A stretch of DNA of 48,218 nucleotides from CAZCTC01 sp964501335 (GTDB lineage Bacteria; Chloroflexota; Anaerolineae; B4-G1; SLSP01): contig CAZCTC010000060.1 of assembly GCA_964501335.1 (NCBI GenBank), forward strand, positions 1-48,218, written 5' to 3'. Both the position numbers and the translations under genes were made by a program. The first letter of the stretch is position 1, and every line of letters starts with the position of its first letter. Below, piece after piece: positions 48,184 to 48,218 of this stretch. The notes under the pieces were generated by a model. That model made no database searches. It was given only the letters and a program-made list of their open reading frames with translations, and had not been told where the DNA came from.

Positions 48184-48209
48184 GGGCGGCCACATCGGGC
48201 CGCCCCTAC
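48184..48209. repeat. GC palindrome, third copy
   Basis: GGGCGGCCACATCGGGCCGC and then CCCTAC, as at 9977 and 26627. Its GGGGCGCCCC partner would lie beyond the window edge. Confidence 0.65.
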
Positions 48210-48218
48210 CCGGAAAAC

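Overview
The window reads as a piece of chromosome from an anaerobic or facultative bacterium, most likely of the phylum Chloroflexota (Anaerolineae-like). This is an inference. It rests on the gene mix (cyclase-AAA-TPR regulator, long TspO homologue, DUF4157 protein, glycyl radical enzyme locus), on two unrelated secreted proteins that both end in a short FLPI/YLPI-type tail, and on intergenic regions crowded with GC-rich palindromes. No rRNA, tRNA, CRISPR array, transposase or phage gene was recognised. I call 32 confident or probable genes plus one possible partial gene at the left edge.

Layout. 1-4163: a possible gene end, a GAF-PAS-PAS-STAS regulator, and convergent to it an ABC-2 permease fused to an S41-type protease domain. 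4164-5082: a repeat-rich gap. 5083-9951: a secreted 1622-residue amylopullulanase. 10189-11306: tandem duplicate four-helix membrane proteins. 11706-13747: an uncharacterised helical protein, a strong terminator, an array of 21/22-bp repeats and a TspO-like membrane protein. 14246-19361: a GntR/FadR regulator, a glycyl radical enzyme, its activase and a split-barrel flavin-type protein, apparently one operon with a self-operator. 19624-22641: a CrtI-like oxidoreductase, a 52-residue membrane peptide and a secreted beta-helix protein. 22729-26565 (minus): two related small proteins, an NmrA-like protein and a TPR protein. 26864-31859: a response-regulator/kinase and, on the minus strand, a sugar-type binding lipoprotein next to a hybrid sensor kinase. 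32253-32921: an isolated cas6e. 33078-35482: a PII-like protein coupled to an M50-like membrane protease, and divergently a polyferredoxin-like membrane protein with a leaderless-type promoter. 35650-41441 (minus): a 1657-residue DUF4157 effector-like protein coupled to a 273-residue partner. 41706-46716: a soluble-adenylyl-cyclase-like cyclase-AAA-TPR protein and a zinc-ribbon membrane protein. 46780-48102 (minus): DUF1349, ASCH and zinc-ribbon proteins.

The most unusual feature is a dispersed family of about 18 palindromes. Nearly all are exactly 36 (or 38) nt long, yet their stems differ in sequence while staying self-complementary. Many copies sit in a longer modular element with a 5' TCCCGC/GCGGGA stem, a GGGGAGAGAG-T-rich linker, the 36-nt hairpin and a 3' GGGCTTTTTT module. 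The second is a 21/22-bp repeat array of about 18 units. The third is an orphan Cas6e in which the position of the catalytic His26 is Tyr. Whether the Cas6e and the hairpins are functionally linked is only a hypothesis.
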